A stretch of 64,000 nt of DNA from Roseiarcus sp963813195 (lineage in GTDB: Bacteria; Pseudomonadota; Alphaproteobacteria; Rhizobiales; Beijerinckiaceae). Of this stretch, positions 9,407 through 18,155 are shown piece by piece (the stretch's first letter is position 1; every line of letters begins with the position of its first letter). A program made the position numbers and the translations under genes. The notes below the pieces were generated by a model. The model was given only the letters and a program-made list of their open reading frames with translations. It was not told where the DNA came from and ran no database searches. Location: positions 66,374-130,373 of the forward strand of contig CAWEYC010000020.1 of the NCBI GenBank assembly GCA_963813195.1. Reading direction: 5' to 3'.

Positions 9407-10218
9407 ATGACCCCGAACAAACTCAAACAGCTCTGGTCCAAGGGCAAGCCGACGATCAACGGCTGGTGCTCGATCGGCAACACCTTCACTGCGGAAATCA
9501 TGGCCGCTCAGGGATATGACTTCGATCACCGTCGACGTGCAGCACGGCGCGCTCGATTATTCGAGCCTGTTGCCGATGCTTCAGGCGATGCGCGCTTCCG
9601 GCGTCGTTCCGATGGCGCGTGTGCCGTGGCTGGAACCGGGCATCATCATGAAGGCGCTCGACGCCGGCGCGTATGGCGTCATCTGCCCGATGGTGAACAA
9701 CGCGCGACAGGCGGCGGAGTTCGTCAGCTACATGCGGTACCCGCCGCTCGGGCAACGCAGCTTCGGCCCGACGCGCGTCTCGTTCGCCGCCGGCGCGGAC
9801 TACGGCGCCCACGCGAACAACGAAATGCTGGCCTTCGCGATGATCGAGACCGCCGAGGGCATGGCGAACCTGTCGTCGATCGCCGCGACGCCGGGCCTCG
9901 ACGGACTCTATGTGGGACCGGCGGATCTCACGCTCGGCCTCGCGCAGGGTCGCCTTCGCGCCGGGGTTCGATCGCGAAGAGCCCGAGATGATCGCGGCGC
10001 TCAAGGAGATCGTCGCCGCGTGCAAGGCGAACGGGATCCGCGCCGCGCTCCATTGCGGCACGCCTGACTACGCGGCCCGCGCTATCGAATGGGGCTTCGA
10101 CATGACGACCGTGTCGGGCGACTCGAGGCTCCTCGCCGCGGCGGCGGGCGCCAGCGTCGCGAAGTTCCGGCAACTGACTGGCCAGATCGGCTCCAAGTCC
10201 GAAAAGGGAGCCTATTGA
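9407..10218 (+). pseudogene. HpcH/HpaI-type aldolase, frameshifted
   Basis: A class II pyruvate- or malonic-semialdehyde-type aldolase for splitting 2-keto-3-deoxy acids. It starts MTPNKLKQLWSKGKPTINGW, shifts near 9522 into ITVDVQHGALDY, and contains MARVPWLEPGIIMKALDAGA, FAMIETAEGM and GLYVGPADLTLGL, the metal-binding and substrate motifs of the family. A second shift near 9950 leads to the C-terminal part AGASVAKFRQL and the stop at 10218. About 270 residues when repaired. It is divergent from iolD and overlaps the next gene by one base. Confidence 0.8.
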
Positions 10219-11173
10219 TGCCGCATCTGCTGATCGCGGGAAAGCTGCATCCCGCCGGACTCGCGCTGCTCGACGGCCGCGACGGATTCACCTACGACTG
10301 GGTCGAGGAAGTGTCCGAGCCGAGCTATGCGCCCCTGATCGGCAAGGCCGATGCGCTGGTCATCCGCACCCAGCCGCTGTCGGCCACCACGATCGCCGCG
10401 GCGTCGCGGCTGAAGATCGTCTCCCGTCACGGGGTCGGCTACGATTCGGTGGATGTCGCCGCTCTCGAACAAGCGGCGCATTCCGCTCTGCATCGTCGGC
10501 GACGTGAATTCGCTCTCCGTCGCCGAGCACGCGATGATGCTCATTCTCGCCTGCGCCAAGCGACTGATCCGCGCCGATCGCTCGGTCCGCGAGGGCCCAT
10601 GGGGCTGGCGCAATCAGCTGGAGGCGACCGAAATCTCCGGCAAGCGCCTGCTTGTCGTTGGATTTGGCCGCAGCGGCCGTCGACTTGCGCGCATGGCGCA
10701 AGGCTTCGGCATGGAAATACGCGCCTTCGATCCGTTCCTCGTCAAGCAGGGCTGGCCGGACGGCGCCGGTCGACCGGCCGCGACGCTGGCGGACGGTCTT
10801 GCCTGGGCGGATGTGATTTCCGTCAACGTCGCCGAAATCCTCCAAGCCGCTTCTGGCCGCGGAGGAATTCGCCGTGGTGAAGCCGGGCGCCATCCTCGTC
10901 AATACCGCGCGAGGCGGGATCGTTGACGAGGCGGCGCTTGGCGCAGCCTTGTCCGATGGTCGGCTCGCCGCTGCGGGTCTCGACGTGTTCGACGAAGAGC
11001 CGCCGGCGAAGGATCATCCGCTGCTCGCTTTCGATCAGGTCGTGCTGACCCCGCACATCGCCGGCCTTACCGAACAGGCTGGCGAGCGGATGGCTGTCTC
11101 GTCCATTCAGAACGCGCTCGATTTTTTCGCCGGGCGCCTCGACCCCGATCTCATCGTCAACAAGGACTTCTGA
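10218..11173 (+). pseudogene. D-isomer-specific 2-hydroxyacid dehydrogenase, frameshifted
   Basis: NAD-dependent reductase or dehydrogenase of 2-hydroxyacids, similar to phosphoglycerate dehydrogenase. It starts MPHLLIAGKLHPAGLALLDG at the TGATG overlap with the aldolase stop. It shows the RHGVGYDSVD motif, a shift near 10475, VVGFGRSGRRLARMAQ (NAD loop), another shift near 10840, then NTARGGIVDEAAL with the catalytic arginine and TPHIAGLTEQ with the histidine. About 318 residues. Placed between an aldolase and a Gfo/Idh dehydrogenase, it may handle a product of cyclitol or sugar-acid cleavage. Confidence 0.82.
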
Positions 11174-11174
11174 C

Positions 11175-12305
11175 ATGGCCAAACCGAAGCTCCGCATCGG
11201 CCTCATCGGCAGCGGCTTCATGGGCAAGGCGCATGCGTTCGGCTACGCGACAGCCGCGCGCGTCTTCGACCTTCCCTACGAACTGGAACTGCATACGCTC
11301 GCCGACGTCGACGACGAAACGGCCGCGAAAGCCGCCACCGCACTTGGCTTCGCCCGATCGACGTCGAACTGGCGCACGATGGTCTCCAATCCCGAGATCG
11401 ACATCGTCAACATCACCGCGCCGAACGCGCTGCACAAGGAGATGGCGCTCGCCGCGATCGCCGCGGGCAAGCACGTCTATTGCGAGAAGCCGCTGGCGCC
11501 GCTCGCCGTCGACGCCCGCCAAATGGCCGAAACCGCCGAGGCGGCCGGCGTCAAGACGCAGGTCGGATTCAACTACCTCTGCAATCCCATGCTCGGCCTC
11601 GCACGCGAGATGATCGCCGCCGGCGAACTCGGCGAGATCAGGGGCTATCGCGGCGTGCACGCCGAGGACTACATGGCGGACGCCGCCGGATCCTTCACCT
11701 TCCGGCACGACCCGGCCGGCGGCGGCGCGCTCGCCGACATCGGCAGCCATGCGCTGGCGACCGCGGAATTCCTGCTCGGCCCGGTTGCCGGATCGATCAC
11801 CCGGGTCATGGGCGATTGCGTCACGATGATCGCCGAGCGCCCGGACGGCAGGGGCGGCCGGCGGCGCGTCGAGGTCGACGATGTCGGCCGCGCGTTCCTG
11901 CGGTTCGCCAGCGGCGCCACTGGGTCGATCGAAGGCAACTGGATTTCGACCGGGCGCAAGATGCAGCACGACTTCGAAGTCTATGGAACGAAAGGCGCCC
12001 TCGCTTTCAGCCAAGAGCGCTTCAACGAGCTGCATTTCTTCTCGACCGAGGATCGGCGCGGTCGCCAGGGGTTCCGCCGCATCGAAGCCGCCCCGGACCA
12101 TCCGCCCTATGGCTTGTTCTGCGTCGCGCCTGGCCATCAGCTCGGCTTCAATGATTTGAAGGCTATCGAGGCCGCCGCCTTTCTCGACGCTGTCGCCGGC
12201 CGCCAGCGAGAGCCCTTCAACTTTCGCGCCGGACTGCGCATCCAGACGTTGGTGGAAACTATCCACGCCTCGAGCCGCGCAGGCGCCTGGCAGGAAGTTC
12301 GCTAG
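11175..12305 (+). CDS. Gfo/Idh/MocA family oxidoreductase (cyclitol/sugar dehydrogenase)
   Basis: An intact 376-residue protein starting MAKPKLRIGLIGSGFMGKAH with the GxGxxG loop, EKPLAPLAVDARQMAE near residue 100, GFNYLCNPMLGLAREM and GGGALADIGSHALATAEF, which holds the DIGxH motif with the catalytic histidine. Its start lies one base beyond the previous stop, so it is the third gene of the plus-strand operon. Family members oxidise inositols and related sugars; a scyllo- or chiro-inositol substrate is plausible but not shown. It is the first intact gene after the frameshift-rich stretch. Confidence 0.87.
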   Translation: MAKPKLRIGLIGSGFMGKAHAFGYATAARVFDLPYELELHTLADVDDETAAKAATALGFARSTSNWRTMVSNPEIDIVNITAPNALHKEMALAAIAAGKHVYCEKPLAPLAVDARQMAETAEAAGVKTQVGFNYLCNPMLGLAREMIAAGELGEIRGYRGVHAEDYMADAAGSFTFRHDPAGGGALADIGSHALATAEFLLGPVAGSITRVMGDCVTMIAERPDGRGGRRRVEVDDVGRAFLRFASGATGSIEGNWISTGRKMQHDFEVYGTKGALAFSQERFNELHFFSTEDRRGRQGFRRIEAAPDHPPYGLFCVAPGHQLGFNDLKAIEAAAFLDAVAGRQREPFNFRAGLRIQTLVETIHASSRAGAWQEVR

Positions 12306-12367
12306 ACCTTCGCGGTGGCGTGGCTCTGCTCATACTTCGCGCTCCGGCGCGCCGAAGCCGTGCCGCC

Positions 12368-13240
12368 TCATTGTTCAGTGACCGTCGGTATGCGCGGGTT
12401 TACCGAATTCCTTTGAAGCCGCGCCGCCAAGGCCACCGTTAGCGCCTGCGCAAGGCACATTGGCGCGGCTAGAGACCGTGAGAACGTATATTCGTGTTCG
12501 GGGACCGCGAGCAGAACGCTTGCCCCTTTCGCAATTGGCGAAAGCGTGGTGTCCGAAATTGCGATAATAGGCACCTTCCGACTGGCCGCTTCATCAACGA
12601 TGTTGACGACCTCGGTCGCGTAGAAGCGGAACGAGATGGCGAACAGAACATCGGTCTTGCGGATCGCTCTCGCCATGTGCGTCGCCAGACCGCCACTGGG
12701 ATCGAGAAGCACGCAGCGCTTGCCGAGCATCGTCAGAATGTAGCGCAAGAGATCGACCACCGGCGACGAGCGGAGCTGACCAAGCAGGTAAACGACCTCC
12801 GCCTTTTCCAGCAGCGTCACGGCCTTCTTGAGATCCGCTTCGGAGACCTCGAGGAGTAGATTTTGTAGTGACGCGATATCGCGGACGATCAGGTCGCGAA
12901 GAAACCCGCCTTCGCTCCGGTCTTTGCGCGCGCCGAGTTCGCTTTCCAGCGCCTTGACTCGCGCTTCAAAACCGGGCGCCGCCGTGGAAAGGCGCTTGTG
13001 GAACAAACCTTGAAGCGTCTTGAAGCCGTCGTAGCCGAGAGCCTGGGCGAACCGGACGACGTTTGACGCGTGAACCTCGCAACGTTCCGCGATAGCGTGG
13101 ACCGACTGCACAGCTACGTCGTTGGGATTCTGGGTCAGATAGACCGCGATCCGCTGATACGACTTGCTCATGCCGTCGTAACGCTCATGAATGACGCGGA
13201 TTAACTCCTCGTAGTCAGAGGGCGTCGAAGATTTTGGCAT
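12368..13240 (-). CDS. RpiR/MurR-family transcriptional regulator with SIS domain
   Basis: A 290-residue regulator. The N-terminal helix-turn-helix (YQRIAVYLTQNPNDVAVQSV, then HASNVVRFAQALGYDGF) covers about residues 10-85. The C-terminal SIS sugar-phosphate-binding domain includes VYLLGQLRSSPVVDLLRYIL and RKVPIIAISDTTLSPIAKGA. RpiR-type IolR proteins control inositol operons in Sinorhizobium and relatives, so this is the likely local regulator. It is convergent with the Gfo/Idh gene and has a 450-bp upstream region with TATTGCG half-sites. Confidence 0.85.
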   Translation of the reverse strand: MPKSSTPSDYEELIRVIHERYDGMSKSYQRIAVYLTQNPNDVAVQSVHAIAERCEVHASNVVRFAQALGYDGFKTLQGLFHKRLSTAAPGFEARVKALESELGARKDRSEGGFLRDLIVRDIASLQNLLLEVSEADLKKAVTLLEKAEVVYLLGQLRSSPVVDLLRYILTMLGKRCVLLDPSGGLATHMARAIRKTDVLFAISFRFYATEVVNIVDEAASRKVPIIAISDTTLSPIAKGASVLLAVPEHEYTFSRSLAAPMCLAQALTVALAARLQRNSVNPRIPTVTEQ

Positions 13241-13493
13241 CGTTTGACTTTAGGGCTCTGGCGGCGGGGCGGCGAAAGGCGGCAAGACCTTGTCCTCCGG
13301 TCGAGATCGTCCGATGTCGGACCAACCGCTGAAGTTCGGCGCCCGAGGATCGAACGCGTAACTGCGCGTCGCCGCGACGCTTCGTCGCCAAGCGTCGTGG
13401 TCCCGTCCGGAATTCGGGCGGAGTTGGATATGGGGTTGGTTTTCGCGGCGCAAATTCGTTGACGTCCTTTGGTCGGCATTGCAAGGAAGTTGC

Positions 13494-13522
13494 TATTGCG
13501 AGTGTCCGCAATAACTATTGCG
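13494..13522. promoter_or_regulatory. Triple TATTGCG half-site array
   Basis: TATTGCG (13494-13500), its complement CGCAATA (13507-13513) and TATTGCG again (13516-13522) form two overlapping palindromes with 6- and 2-base spacers. The array lies between the divergent RpiR regulator and thioesterase genes, in a 448-bp stretch (13241-13688) with no other gene I can support. Confidence 0.45.
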
Positions 13523-13688
13523 TCCTCGGAATGATGGCAAGCGACGGTGAACTCGAGGGATCTGGGAAACCGTGGGCCGAACGCATTTGCCCCTGCGTTC
13601 GCGGTCGCCGGGGTTGGCTGGCGGACTAGGCGGCCGTAGAAGCTCTCCTCCGACGCATCGCGTAGTCAGGTGAACGAACGGAGCGCCA

Positions 13689-14060
13689 ATGACAATACTC
13701 GGAGCGACAGTTCCATTCGCCAGCCACTGTGACATTGAGGACTTGGGTCCGGTCGAGGGAAACTCGCGCTTGCGGATCGCTCCTCGCCCCCACCACATGA
13801 ACAACAGCGGGATCGTTCACGGCGGCGTCATCTGCACCCTACTCGATGTCGCGATGGGAAGCGCGGCCCGGGTGAAGGCCGGAGCGCCCGTCATGACGGT
13901 CGACATGCATGTGATGTTCCTGGCCGCAGTGCGTGGCGTCGTCACGGCGGAAGGACGCGTATTGCGCGCGGGGCGATCGATCCTCTTCGCCGAGGCGGAG
14001 GCGAGGACAGAAAGCGGCGAGACCGTCGCGCGATCGAGCGGCGTCTTCAAGCGAGCGTAG
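13689..14060 (+). CDS. PaaI-type hotdog-fold thioesterase
   Basis: A 123-residue single-domain thioesterase. The central HHMNNSGIVHGGVICTLLDVAMG contains the HGG motif and the acidic residue used by PaaI/YdiI-type acyl-CoA thioesterases. It continues with TVDMHVMFLAAVRG and ends GETVARSSGVFKRA. Activity on acyl- or aryl-CoA esters is inferred from the family only. IS copy 2 begins 12 bp after its stop. Confidence 0.82.
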   Translation: MTILGATVPFASHCDIEDLGPVEGNSRLRIAPRPHHMNNSGIVHGGVICTLLDVAMGSAARVKAGAPVMTVDMHVMFLAAVRGVVTAEGRVLRAGRSILFAEAEARTESGETVARSSGVFKRA

Positions 14061-14072
14061 GGGGAGCGCTCA

Positions 14073-15005
14073 GAGCCTGACTCGAAAATCACGCTTGCTG
14101 ACCTGAGAGCCTTGCGAGGCGTCGCGTGAGCAGGAATGCGAGAGCGATGAGCAGCCATGCGAGCGCGGACTCGATGGTCGCCTCGAAGTCTTTGGCGAGG
14201 CGTCTTGCCCGGTTGATCCAGCCGAACGTCCTCTCGACGACCCAGCGCTTCGGCAACACGATGAAGCCCTTGATTTGCTTGTCGTTGCGCTGGACGACGG
14301 TGACGGAGATCCGGCTCGCCTCGAACGCGGCGCGCTGCGCCTCGTCGCCCTTGTAGCCTGAATCGACGAAACACATCGTCACGAACGGGCTCTTGCGATG
14401 CGCCTCGCGCAAAAGGGGCGCCAGCGCGTCGCGGTCCTGCGTGTCGGCGGGCGTGATCTGGCATTCGATCGGCAGGCCGAGTGTATCGACGGCGACGTGC
14501 CGCTTGCGGCCCTTGATTTTCTTGGCGGCGTCGAGCCGCGCGGCCCGCCGGCCTCCGTCGTCTTGACCGACTGGCTGTCGACGATGATCGCCGTCGGCGC
14601 GCCCTCACGGCCCTCCGCCTCACGCGCGCCCATCACGAGGACGCAAACGATTTGCGTCCATAATCCGCTGTCACGCCAGGCGTAGAACCGGTTCTGCACC
14701 GTCGTGAAAGGCGGAAAATCCTTGGGCAGCAACCGCCAAGGGCAACCCGAGCGGATCAAATAGAACAGCGCGTTCAATATCTCGCGCGCGCACGTCGGCT
14801 TGCGTCCTCGCCTCTTGCGCGCTGGAAGCAACGGAAAAATCAACGCGAACTCCCCGTCGGACAAATCGCTTGAATAGCGTTCGCGGATCACATCATACTT
14901 CGCCCGATCGGCCTCGCTCCACGGCATCACGAATCTCCAGAAGTCTTTGCAAACTCCGGAGAATCAAGCCTCGCGTGGCCGGTCAACCAATTTCAGGTCG
15001 GGCTC
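14073..15005 (-). mobile_element. IS5-family insertion sequence, copy 2 (complete)
   Basis: About 933 bp. Terminal inverted repeats are GAGCCTGACTCGAAAAT at the left and, read inward, GAGCCCGACCTGAAATT at the right. Left flank is TCA, right flank TAA: both fit TNA, but they differ, so these are not the two halves of one target duplication. The right-flank TAA instead matches the flank of copy 1 (TTA on the plus strand). Apart from one missing base and single mismatches it equals copy 1 in the same orientation. Confidence 0.92.
14089..14927 (-). CDS. IS5-family transposase, one frameshift
   Basis: Same protein as in copy 1: DUF4096 domain, IIVDSQSVKT, FVDSGYKGDE and RWVVERTFGWINR supply the DDE triad, ending RRLARLSGQQA. 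A single A is missing near 14533 compared with 358-368 of copy 1, which breaks the frame at GGPRG/FDAAKK. A GTG at 14930 could also serve as start. As written the copy would not make full-length transposase, unless the deletion is a sequencing error. Confidence 0.88.
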
Positions 15006-15112
15006 TAAAGCAATTCGGATGGATTCACCAAATGGCTTGCCCCGCGAAAGACGTGCTCTATGTCGCTGAACTCCTGAACTGGCGCGTACAGAAGCTTGTT
15101 TTGCACGCCTGA
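15006..15112 (+). pseudogene. 3' end of an NHL-repeat protein gene, cut by IS copy 2
   Basis: Reading out of the IS right end the plus strand gives KQFGWIHQMACPAKDVLYVA, then ELLNWRVQKLVLHA and a stop, the characteristic last blade of NHL-type six-bladed propellers. The matching 5' neighbour, with the correct reading frame across TAA, is at 825-948 on the other strand. Confidence 0.75.
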
Positions 15113-15182
15113 GATCAGTTTTTGGTCCGAACTTCGCCTTCTAAAGCGCGGAGTATCCCCGGGATTATCGACGTGCCATGCT

Positions 15183-15201
15183 GGGCGTCGGGGCGACGCC
15201 C
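15183..15201 (+). terminator. Hairpin after the NHL remnant
   Basis: GGGCGTC and GACGCCC form a 7-bp stem with a 5-base loop between the NHL stop and the EthD-like gene. No T run follows, so it may be a terminator or a leader hairpin. Confidence 0.35.
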
Positions 15202-15220
15202 CAATCATGGGAGGAATGCG

Positions 15221-15529
15221 ATGGCCAGACTAGTCGTTCTCTACAAGACGCCGACGGACCCAGCGGCGTTCGACAAGTATTATGCGGAAACGCATATTCC
15301 AATCGCAAAGAAGATACCCGGGCTTCGAAAATACGAGATCAGCCAGGGCCCGGCTGTGACGCCGGCAGGCCCTTCGGGTATTCATCTGATCGCCACGTTG
15401 CATTTTGACAATCTAGAGGCGATTGCGGCGGCTTTCGCCAGCCCGGAGGGGCAAGCGGCGGGCGCCGACGTGCAAAAATTTGCAACCGGCGGCGCCGACA
15501 TGCTGATGTTTGAAACTCGCGAAGTCTGA
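15221..15529 (+). CDS. EthD family protein
   Basis: A 102-residue ferredoxin-like fold protein of the EthD family (PF07110). It starts MARLVVLYKTPTDPAAFDKY with GGAGG 8 bases upstream, and shows YYAETHIPIAKKIPGLRKYE and the C-terminal ADMLMFETREV. EthD proteins accompany ether or aromatic degradation genes, but no partner is present here. Function beyond family membership is unknown. Confidence 0.85.
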   Translation: MARLVVLYKTPTDPAAFDKYYAETHIPIAKKIPGLRKYEISQGPAVTPAGPSGIHLIATLHFDNLEAIAAAFASPEGQAAGADVQKFATGGADMLMFETREV

Positions 15530-15598
15530 AAATAGAGGCGATCACAGGGTGTGCGGGCTCACGCCGGCGCCTTGTCCGCAGTGTAACCAGCGAAAGCG

Positions 15599-15617
15599 CA
15601 GTTTACACCGTAAACTG
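15599..15617. promoter_or_regulatory. Palindrome CAGTTTACACCGTAAACTG
   Basis: Perfect 8-bp arms around a 3-base centre, in the 476-bp gap (15530-16005) between the EthD-like gene and hdeD. It could be an operator for a TetR- or LysR-type regulator or a small hairpin. I see no gene in the gap. Confidence 0.4.
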
Positions 15618-16005
15618 TGCAGGGGATTCCCGCCTATGGCCAATGCTGTTCGCGAGCGATGTGTGCATGACCGTCATGGGCCTCGGCGATCCCGTCGGAT
15701 CAGCAAATCCGAGGGGTCGGTCGGCACGGCCGCGATGTCGCGTGGCGGATCCAAATTTATCTCTGCGGACATCCTGCGCCTGGTCGCGACAGTGCAGGCT
15801 TGTCACGTCGGGCTGGCGGGAGCAGATTGACCGTCGCTCCGCCGTTTATCCGGGAAAGGTTGGCCAGGAGCCCGTCTCCATGTTTGCCCCGGCGTCGGTT
15901 CGGGGCCGAGGCCAATGAGCGAGCGGTCGCGAGCCGCGGAGAGCATTCGGCGCCCTGTAGCGCCGTTGTTACGTCAGCATCGGCACGACGCAAGGAGCTA
16001 CGACA

Positions 16006-16560
16006 ATGAGCGACACTCAAACCTTTGTCGTGCAGATTCCTCAGGACATCGTCCACTACTGGGGATGGTTCCTGGCGTTCGGCATCGGATTGCTTGTCCT
16101 TGGCGTCGTCGCCGTCGCGCGATCCTTCACTGCCACTGTCGCCTCGATGTTGTTCTTCGGCTGGCTGCTGGTGATCGCGTCAGGAATCGAAATCGTCCAG
16201 GCCGTAATGGTTGGGCATTGGGCGGGCTTCTTCCACCATCTGGTGGGCGCCATTCTCTTCGGGGTGATTGGTCTGTTGCTGGTGACGAGACCGCTGATCA
16301 GCGCCGAGGCAGTGACCCTCGTCATGGCCATATTTTTCCTGATTGGCGGGCTGTTCGAGACGATCGGCTCGTTCGTTGTCGCTCTCCCAGGCTGGGGATG
16401 GCAGGCTGCGGACGGAATCATCACGATTATCCTTGGCGTGTTGATTCTTGCGCAGTGGCCAGCCTCAGGACTTTGGGTGGTCGGCCTCTTCATCGGAATC
16501 GATCTGATTTTCTACGGCTTCGCCTGGATCGCGCTGGCGCTCGGCTTGCGCACGGCGTGA
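16006..16560 (+). CDS. HdeD family membrane protein
   Basis: A 184-residue protein with about six membrane helices and the repeated DUF308 pattern: LVLGVVAVARSFTATVASML, LFFGWLLVIASGIEIVQAV, LFGVIGLLLVTRPLISAEAV, FFLIGGLFETIGSF and GLFIGIDLIFYGFAWI. HdeD of Escherichia coli supports acid resistance; in Hyphomicrobiales the homologues are stress-linked with unproven function. It stands alone and points away from the coiled-coil gene. Confidence 0.85.
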   Translation: MSDTQTFVVQIPQDIVHYWGWFLAFGIGLLVLGVVAVARSFTATVASMLFFGWLLVIASGIEIVQAVMVGHWAGFFHHLVGAILFGVIGLLLVTRPLISAEAVTLVMAIFFLIGGLFETIGSFVVALPGWGWQAADGIITIILGVLILAQWPASGLWVVGLFIGIDLIFYGFAWIALALGLRTA

Positions 16561-16864
16561 GCGAACGTCGCCCGCATCTCGATGTCCACGACCGCATCGG
16601 CTGGAAGGACATTCGCCTATGCCCCACGGTACGGGCCCTATGCGAGAAGTCCGCTCGCACCGAAACAGTGCGGGGCGAGCCGCGAACTTCGGCCGAAAAG
16701 ACACCGTTACGATGGCGCAGAAATCAAGACATCTGCGCTTCGCGGTCCGCGAAGGCGAGGCGCATCAGGCAATGCGCCTCCAAGAGATCGTCTGGCCGAC
16801 AGCGGGCGCCCCGCCCGTTGCGCCGCCGCAAAGAAAAAATGCCGGACGAGCCACGTCATGAGGC
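16561..16864. other. No well-supported gene
   Basis: A short plus-strand frame starting MAQKSRHLRFAVREGEAHQA (16712-16861) is open but has no recognisable family and no good ribosome-binding site. I do not call it a gene. Confidence 0.3.
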
Positions 16865-17287
16865 TTACCTGGCCTCAATGGCCTCCTGGCGGCCTATGAT
16901 GGCATCGATCGCCGCCAGCTTCGCCTGTTCGACCATTGAGATGGCGTAGTCGATCGCCATGCTCGCTTCCCACTCCAGTTCGTCTGCGCGATTCTCGGCG
17001 CGCTCGGCGTCGAGTTCCTTTTTCCATTGTTTGACGTTCGCCTTTAGCGTATCGGCATCGGCGGAAACCTTTGCCTGAAGCGCGCTGAAGCTGCTTGAGA
17101 CGGCGCCGCTGGCGGATTTCATATCCTTATTTATTTTTTCAACCGACTGCGTCGCTGCAGCGCGCAACTGCTCGCGGCGCGCCACAATCTTGTCATGGGT
17201 TTCCTTCTTCGCTGCGGTAAGGTCATCCTCAGCTTTCTTTGCGTGCACCGACAGATCGGCGAGCTGTTCGGAAAGTGGTTTTACCAT
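16865..17287 (-). CDS. Small coiled-coil protein, unknown function
   Basis: The 140-residue product is almost entirely alpha-helical: LSEQLADLSVHAKKAEDDLT, KKETHDKIVARREQL and SALQAKVSADADTLKANVKQ show heptad-like spacing, and the end is AAIDAIIGRQEAIEAR. It is charged, has no signal peptide and no cysteine. A GGAGGC-like site precedes the start MVKPLSEQL. Similar proteins are common next to stress genes in Hyphomicrobiales; I know no assigned role. Confidence 0.7.
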   Translation of the reverse strand: MVKPLSEQLADLSVHAKKAEDDLTAAKKETHDKIVARREQLRAAATQSVEKINKDMKSASGAVSSSFSALQAKVSADADTLKANVKQWKKELDAERAENRADELEWEASMAIDYAISMVEQAKLAAIDAIIGRQEAIEAR

Positions 17288-17706
17288 CGCGGCCTCCTTC
17301 TAGTCGCTTCAACTAGACCTTGAGTAAGCCCCGCCTTCAGCGCGCACGTGGACCACCCTCAGTCTGCACCCGCCAACGTCGGCTTTCTCGGTGAGGAAGA
17401 GGCATAAGTCATACCGCGCATCCAAGCCCTGCAAGTACGTTCACGAAATGTCACCCGGCATCCCCCGGATCGACGCCGGTTCAAGACGCATTCTGTGCCT
17501 TCGACGCCTCGTTACTGACAATCTTTGTGTCGATCTTACCTTCTTGTCCTTGAGGCTCGTCAAAAGCAGTCCTCGATCGGCTCGAGCCTCGCCAGCGTGG
17601 GGGAACACGCCAAGATTGTGGCGAGGGCACGAAGCTGGAACCGCGCGGCGTTCGCCGCAAGTAAGCGCTTAGGCGCGGGTTCGGGCCTGGTTGTGGCCGA
17701 CGTTCC
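17288..17706. other. Gene-free stretch
   Basis: I find only short unsupported frames here; it holds the upstream region of the coiled-coil gene and the 3' region of the ModE-like gene. Confidence 0.4.
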
Positions 17707-18060
17707 TCATTTGTCCGCCCCCTCCGCCAGCGAGCGCTCGATCCCGGCGATCTCCTTGGCGGCGGCCGCGCGCATCTTGCGCTCGGCTTCGCGGTAGAGC
17801 GCGACGACGCGTTCGCCCTTGGGCGTGAGGCTCGCGCCGCCGCCGCCCGAACCGCCGGGCCGCGCGCTTACCAGGGCTTCGCCGAACGTCTGGTTCAATT
17901 CCTCGACCAGCAGCCAGGCGCGGCGGTAGGACATCGCGTGCTTGCGGCCGGCGGCCGAGATCGAGCCGGTCTCGGCGATCGATTCCAACAGCGCGATCTT
18001 GCCGGGGCCGAGGCGGCGCTCGTCGTCGAAATCGAGCCGGATCGTCAGACGCGTCGTCAT
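17707..18060 (-). CDS. ModE-type N-terminal winged-helix regulator
   Basis: A 117-residue protein made of one winged helix-turn-helix: ALLESIAETGSISAAGRKHA, MSYRRAWLLVEELNQTFGEA and GGSGGGGASLTPKGERVVAL match the DNA-binding half of ModE, without the molybdate-binding domains. Such short ModE-like proteins often regulate molybdenum-linked or transport genes. It lies just upstream, in map order, of the nitrogen-compound cluster but in the same direction, downstream of its genes. Confidence 0.8.
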   Translation of the reverse strand: MTTRLTIRLDFDDERRLGPGKIALLESIAETGSISAAGRKHAMSYRRAWLLVEELNQTFGEALVSARPGGSGGGGASLTPKGERVVALYREAERKMRAAAAKEIAGIERSLAEGADK

Positions 18061-18155
18061 TGGCCCTCCCGTGCGCGTCATGCTGCTCCTCTGGGGCGCG
18101 GCGGGCAAGCGCGGGCAGACTTGGCGGCGGCCGCACGCGCGGGAATTACAGCGTT

